Source: Agrococcus sp. ProA11
GTDB lineage: Bacteria > Actinomycetota > Actinomycetes > Actinomycetales > Microbacteriaceae
Reading direction: 5' to 3'
Length of the DNA stretch: 64,000 nucleotides
Assembly (NCBI RefSeq): GCF_039880525.1
Contig: NZ_CP156989.1
Coordinates: forward strand, 2,170,001-2,234,000
Positions within the stretch are counted from its first letter, which is position 1. Each line of letters opens with the position of its first letter. This document shows positions 61,900 through 64,000 of this stretch, one piece after another. The translations under genes and the position numbers were made by a program. Below the pieces are notes generated by a model. It was not told the DNA's origin, did no database searches, and saw nothing but the letters and a program-made list of their open reading frames with translations.

Positions 61900-62008
61900 G
61901 GCGAGGAATGCGCAGAATTCGGCTGTTCCGCGTTACGTCCTTGTAACGGTCTTGGCGCAAGCGTGCCGGACTGCGGCATTCCTGCGCGAGTGCTGAGGCG
62001 GCGCGCGC

Positions 62009-62920
62009 TCAGGCCACAGGCACGATCGGTCGCGGGCGCCGGAACCGGTTTCCGACCATCTCGATCGAGATGAGCGCGACCGACGCCCACACGAAGGCGA
62101 AGCCGATCCAGCGCTCGATCGGCATGGGCTCCAGCATGATGAACGCCCCGAACATGAAGGTCATGATCGGCACGAGGTACTGCAGGAATGCGATCCAGGT
62201 GAGCGGGATGCGGCGCGTCGCCGCCGCGAAGGCGAGCAGCGGGACCGCGGTGACGATGCCGAAGCCGGCGGCGCCGACGATGCCCGCGACACCGTTGTCG
62301 CCGACGGTGACGCCGCCGATCGTGAAGGCGACCGCCATCATGGCGAGCGCGGCCGGCAGCGCGGCAGTGGTCTCGATCGTGAAGCCCGACAGCGCATCCA
62401 CCGAGCCGCCGACGCGCTTCTTGATGAGGCCATAGGCGCCGAACGAGCCCGCGACGATGAGCCCGATCCACGGCACCTCGCCGTAGCCGACGATCATCAC
62501 GCCGACGCCCACTGCCCCGAGCCCCACCGCGACCCACTGCAGCGGTCGCAGACGCTCGCCGAGGAACACGACAGCGAGCACGATGCTCACCAGCGGGTTG
62601 AGGAAGTAGCCGAGGCTGGTCTCGAGCACGCGGTCGGAAAGCACGCCGACGACGAACGCCGTCCAGTTGATGAGCACGGCGTGCCCGGCGATCACGAGCG
62701 TCCAGGTGTCGCGGCGGCTGCGGAGCACCTGCCGCATCCTGACCCAACCGCGGGTGGCGGCGACGAGCGCGATCGCCACGATGACGGAGGAGAGCACCCG
62801 CCAGCCGATGAGCTCGAACCCGTCGATGCCCTTGGTCAGCTGCAGGTAGGCGGGCAGGAAGCTCCACCACAGGTACGCGAGCAATGCGTACCCGAGGCCT
62901 GCTTTGGCGTGCTGACCCAT
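62009..62920 (-). CDS. rarD: RarD-type EamA transporter
   Basis: A 303-residue inner-membrane protein with ten hydrophobic helices in two EamA repeats. GLGYALLAYLWWSFLPAYLQL opens helix 1, ELIGWRVLSSVIVAIALV and GYFLNPLVSIVLAVVFLGERLRPLQW follow, and FLQYLVPIMTFMFGAFIMLEPM lies in the second repeat, all typical of RarD proteins of the drug/metabolite transporter superfamily. Substrate unknown. GGGAGGG precedes the ATG. Confidence 0.92.
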   Translation of the reverse strand: MGQHAKAGLGYALLAYLWWSFLPAYLQLTKGIDGFELIGWRVLSSVIVAIALVAATRGWVRMRQVLRSRRDTWTLVIAGHAVLINWTAFVVGVLSDRVLETSLGYFLNPLVSIVLAVVFLGERLRPLQWVAVGLGAVGVGVMIVGYGEVPWIGLIVAGSFGAYGLIKKRVGGSVDALSGFTIETTAALPAALAMMAVAFTIGGVTVGDNGVAGIVGAAGFGIVTAVPLLAFAAATRRIPLTWIAFLQYLVPIMTFMFGAFIMLEPMPIERWIGFAFVWASVALISIEMVGNRFRRPRPIVPVA

Positions 62921-62943
62921 CGGCCCTCCCGGAAAGATGCGAA

Positions 62944-62969
62944 GGCGGCTCCCCCGAAGGGGAGCCGCC
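62944..62969 (-). terminator. groES terminator
   Basis: GGCGGCTCCCC (62944-62954) and GGGGAGCCGCC (62959-62969) form a perfect 11-bp stem with a CGAA loop, 18 bp beyond the groES stop. Confidence 0.9.
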
Positions 62970-62987
62970 GATGCGTCAGAGCTGGTG

Positions 62988-63284
62988 TCAGCGCTCGACG
63001 ATGGCGAGCACGTCGCGAGCCGAGAGCACGAGGTACTCGTCAGCGCCGTACTTGATCTCGGTGCCGCCGTACTTGGAGTACAGCACGCGGTCGCCGACGG
63101 TCACGTCCATGGGGACGCGGTTGCCGTTGTCGTCGATGCGGCCGGGGCCCACGGCCACGACCTCGCCCTCCTGGGGCTTCTCCTTGGCGGTGTCAGGGAT
63201 GACGAGACCGCTTGCAGTGGTCGTCTCAGCCTCGACCTGCTGGATGACGATGCGGTCCTCGAGCGGCTTGATGGAAACCGACAC
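62988..63284 (-). CDS. groES: Co-chaperonin GroES
   Basis: A 98-residue 10-kDa chaperonin, the lid of the GroEL folding chamber. [45 protein letters not shown] contains the mobile loop (about residues 16-36), and [24 protein letters not shown] is the C-terminal signature. It is monocistronic here, bounded by a terminator, so groEL is elsewhere or outside the window. CIRCE upstream implies HrcA repression and heat induction. Confidence 0.98.
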   Translation of the reverse strand: MSVSIKPLEDRIVIQQVEAETTTASGLVIPDTAKEKPQEGEVVAVGPGRIDDNGNRVPMDVTVGDRVLYSKYGGTEIKYGADEYLVLSARDVLAIVER

Positions 63285-63341
63285 GGTTGCCTCTTTCTTC
63301 TCAGTCTTTGGGGTGCGTCCGGACGGGCCGGGAACAGGTCA

Positions 63342-63383
63342 AGCCTAAGCGCTCCGCTGGCACTCGGTCAACATGAGTGCCAA
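63342..63383 (-). promoter_or_regulatory. groES promoter with CIRCE operator
   Basis: CIRCE: CTGGCACTC (63357-63365), N9, GAGTGCCAA (63375-63383), an 8-of-9 inverted repeat matching the HrcA operator. On the reverse strand, -35 TTGACC (63366-63371) lies inside the CIRCE spacer and -10 TAGGCT (63342-63347) follows after 18 bp, so HrcA binding would cover the -35. Confidence 0.88.
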
Positions 63384-63446
63384 TCGTCCCAGCGAGCCGG
63401 CGCGATCGAGCGCGCACCCGGCGTTCGATGGTCAAGACTGGGGGGC

Positions 63447-64000
63447 ATGGATGCCTCCGAGCTGCGACTGCTGCTGTCGACCGAGGGACTCGCGCTCCTC
63501 GAACGCACGGAGTCAGAGCTCGGCGAACGCACCGATGTCGTGCGCGAGGTCTCCCGGCTGCGCGCGGAGGGCCACGACCCGAGACTGGTCGCGGCCGTGC
63601 TGACCCAGGCGCGACTGCGGCGTCGAGCCAAGGTGAAGTTCGGCGAGTTCGCGAGCGGCATGCTCTTCACCGAGGCCGGACTGGAGCAGGCGACGCGGCT
63701 GCGGGTCGCCGCGCACCACGCCGGGCGGATGCGGCAGGCCGGCATCGCCTCGGTGGCCGACCTGGGCTGCGGCATCGGCGCTGACGCGCTCGCCTTCGCG
63801 ACGCTCGGGCTGCAGGTCACCGCGGTCGAGCGCGATGAGGTGACCGCGGCGATCGCGATGTACAACCTGGCCGCCTGGAGCGCGACGGTCGTGCACGGCG
63901 ACGCACTCGAGACCCCGATCGACGTCGAGGCGCTCTGGTTCGACCCCGCCCGCCGCGATGACCGGCGACGCCTGAGCGATCCCGGTGACTGGTCCCCGGC
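63447..64000 (+). CDS. Class I SAM-dependent methyltransferase, N-terminal part (cut by window edge)
   Basis: 184 codons are visible from ATG 63447. After a helical N-terminus (MDASELRLLLSTEGLALLE) and VKFGEFASGMLFTEAGLEQAT, the SAM-binding motif VADLGCGIGADALAFATLG (about residues 110-128), the acidic strand-2 end VTAVERDE and the catalytic-face WFDPARRDD (about 166-174) appear. This is the layout of the actinobacterial THUMP-like-domain methyltransferases found near groES; the C-terminal domain is outside the window. Substrate unknown, RNA possible. Confidence 0.85.
   Translation, partial: MDASELRLLLSTEGLALLERTESELGERTDVVREVSRLRAEGHDPRLVAAVLTQARLRRRAKVKFGEFASGMLFTEAGLEQATRLRVAAHHAGRMRQAGIASVADLGCGIGADALAFATLGLQVTAVERDEVTAAIAMYNLAAWSATVVHGDALETPIDVEALWFDPARRDDRRRLSDPGDWSP

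Overview
The window is high-GC chromosomal DNA from an actinobacterium. Gene content and order point to Actinomycetota, order Micrococcales, most likely family Microbacteriaceae: a perM-purN-purH block, the GuaB3 paralogue beside classical GuaB, monomeric NADP isocitrate dehydrogenase, sufS-sufU, TCGAAC(N4)GTTCGA SOS boxes, a CIRCE element before groES, and many start codons placed 6-7 nt after a TANNNT -10 (leaderless transcripts). Genus Agrococcus is possible but is only a guess. No tRNA, rRNA, CRISPR array, prophage or complete insertion sequence was recognised. Both ends cut genes: dnaE2 on the left and a methyltransferase on the right.

1-6.4 kb: an SOS mutasome. dnaE2 (partial) and imuB form one transcript under a LexA box. 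imuA', with its own LexA box, lies 3.4 kb away, beyond two repetitive secreted or cell-wall proteins: a sortase-anchored protein with chaplin-like repeats and a Val-Glu-Pro-Val-Gly repeat protein. 6.5-9.5 kb: a PfkB-family sugar kinase, a GNAT acetyltransferase and an alpha-amylase lipoprotein. 9.8-13.8 kb: a heterodimeric ABC exporter preceded by a 260-nt leader with a strong promoter, a 23-codon leader ORF and hairpins that suggest attenuation control.

14-25.6 kb: perM-purN-purH, icd, a DUF559 nuclease-like gene bracketed by palindromic repeats, a zinc-ribbon MBL-fold protein, sucCD and a VIT-family transporter. 25.7-31.4 kb: a CitA/DcuS-type two-component system divergent from tctCBA, a tripartite tricarboxylate transporter it probably controls. 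31.5-34.6 kb: a DUF5671 membrane protein, an upstream gene broken by an in-frame TAG, a DM13 protein and a small membrane protein. 34.7-44.4 kb: pcrA, a GDPD, a Bax-inhibitor-1-like protein with a PYGQ-repeat N-terminus, small metabolic or hypothetical genes, sufS-sufU with a 16-bp tandem repeat at the 3' end, and an ECF42 sigma factor with its DGPF/YciI partner.

44.4-55.7 kb: purine and respiratory functions (guaA, a DUF3817 protein, SURF1, glpD, guaB3, guaB), a PadR-DUF4097 operon with two copies of a near-identical operator, and a second AbiEi/nuclease-like gene bracketed by another repeat family. 55.8-61.9 kb: a branched-chain amino acid ABC transporter, livHMGF facing a separate livK; LivH carries an unusual secreted N-terminal domain and LivG a His/Asp-rich tail. 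62-64 kb: rarD, groES with CIRCE, and the start of a methyltransferase gene.

The clearest structure not explained by ordinary genes is (a) the leader-peptide region of the ABC exporter, (b) two families of dispersed intergenic hairpin repeats, both associated with nuclease-like singleton genes, and (c) the folded intercistronic region between the two surface-protein genes.
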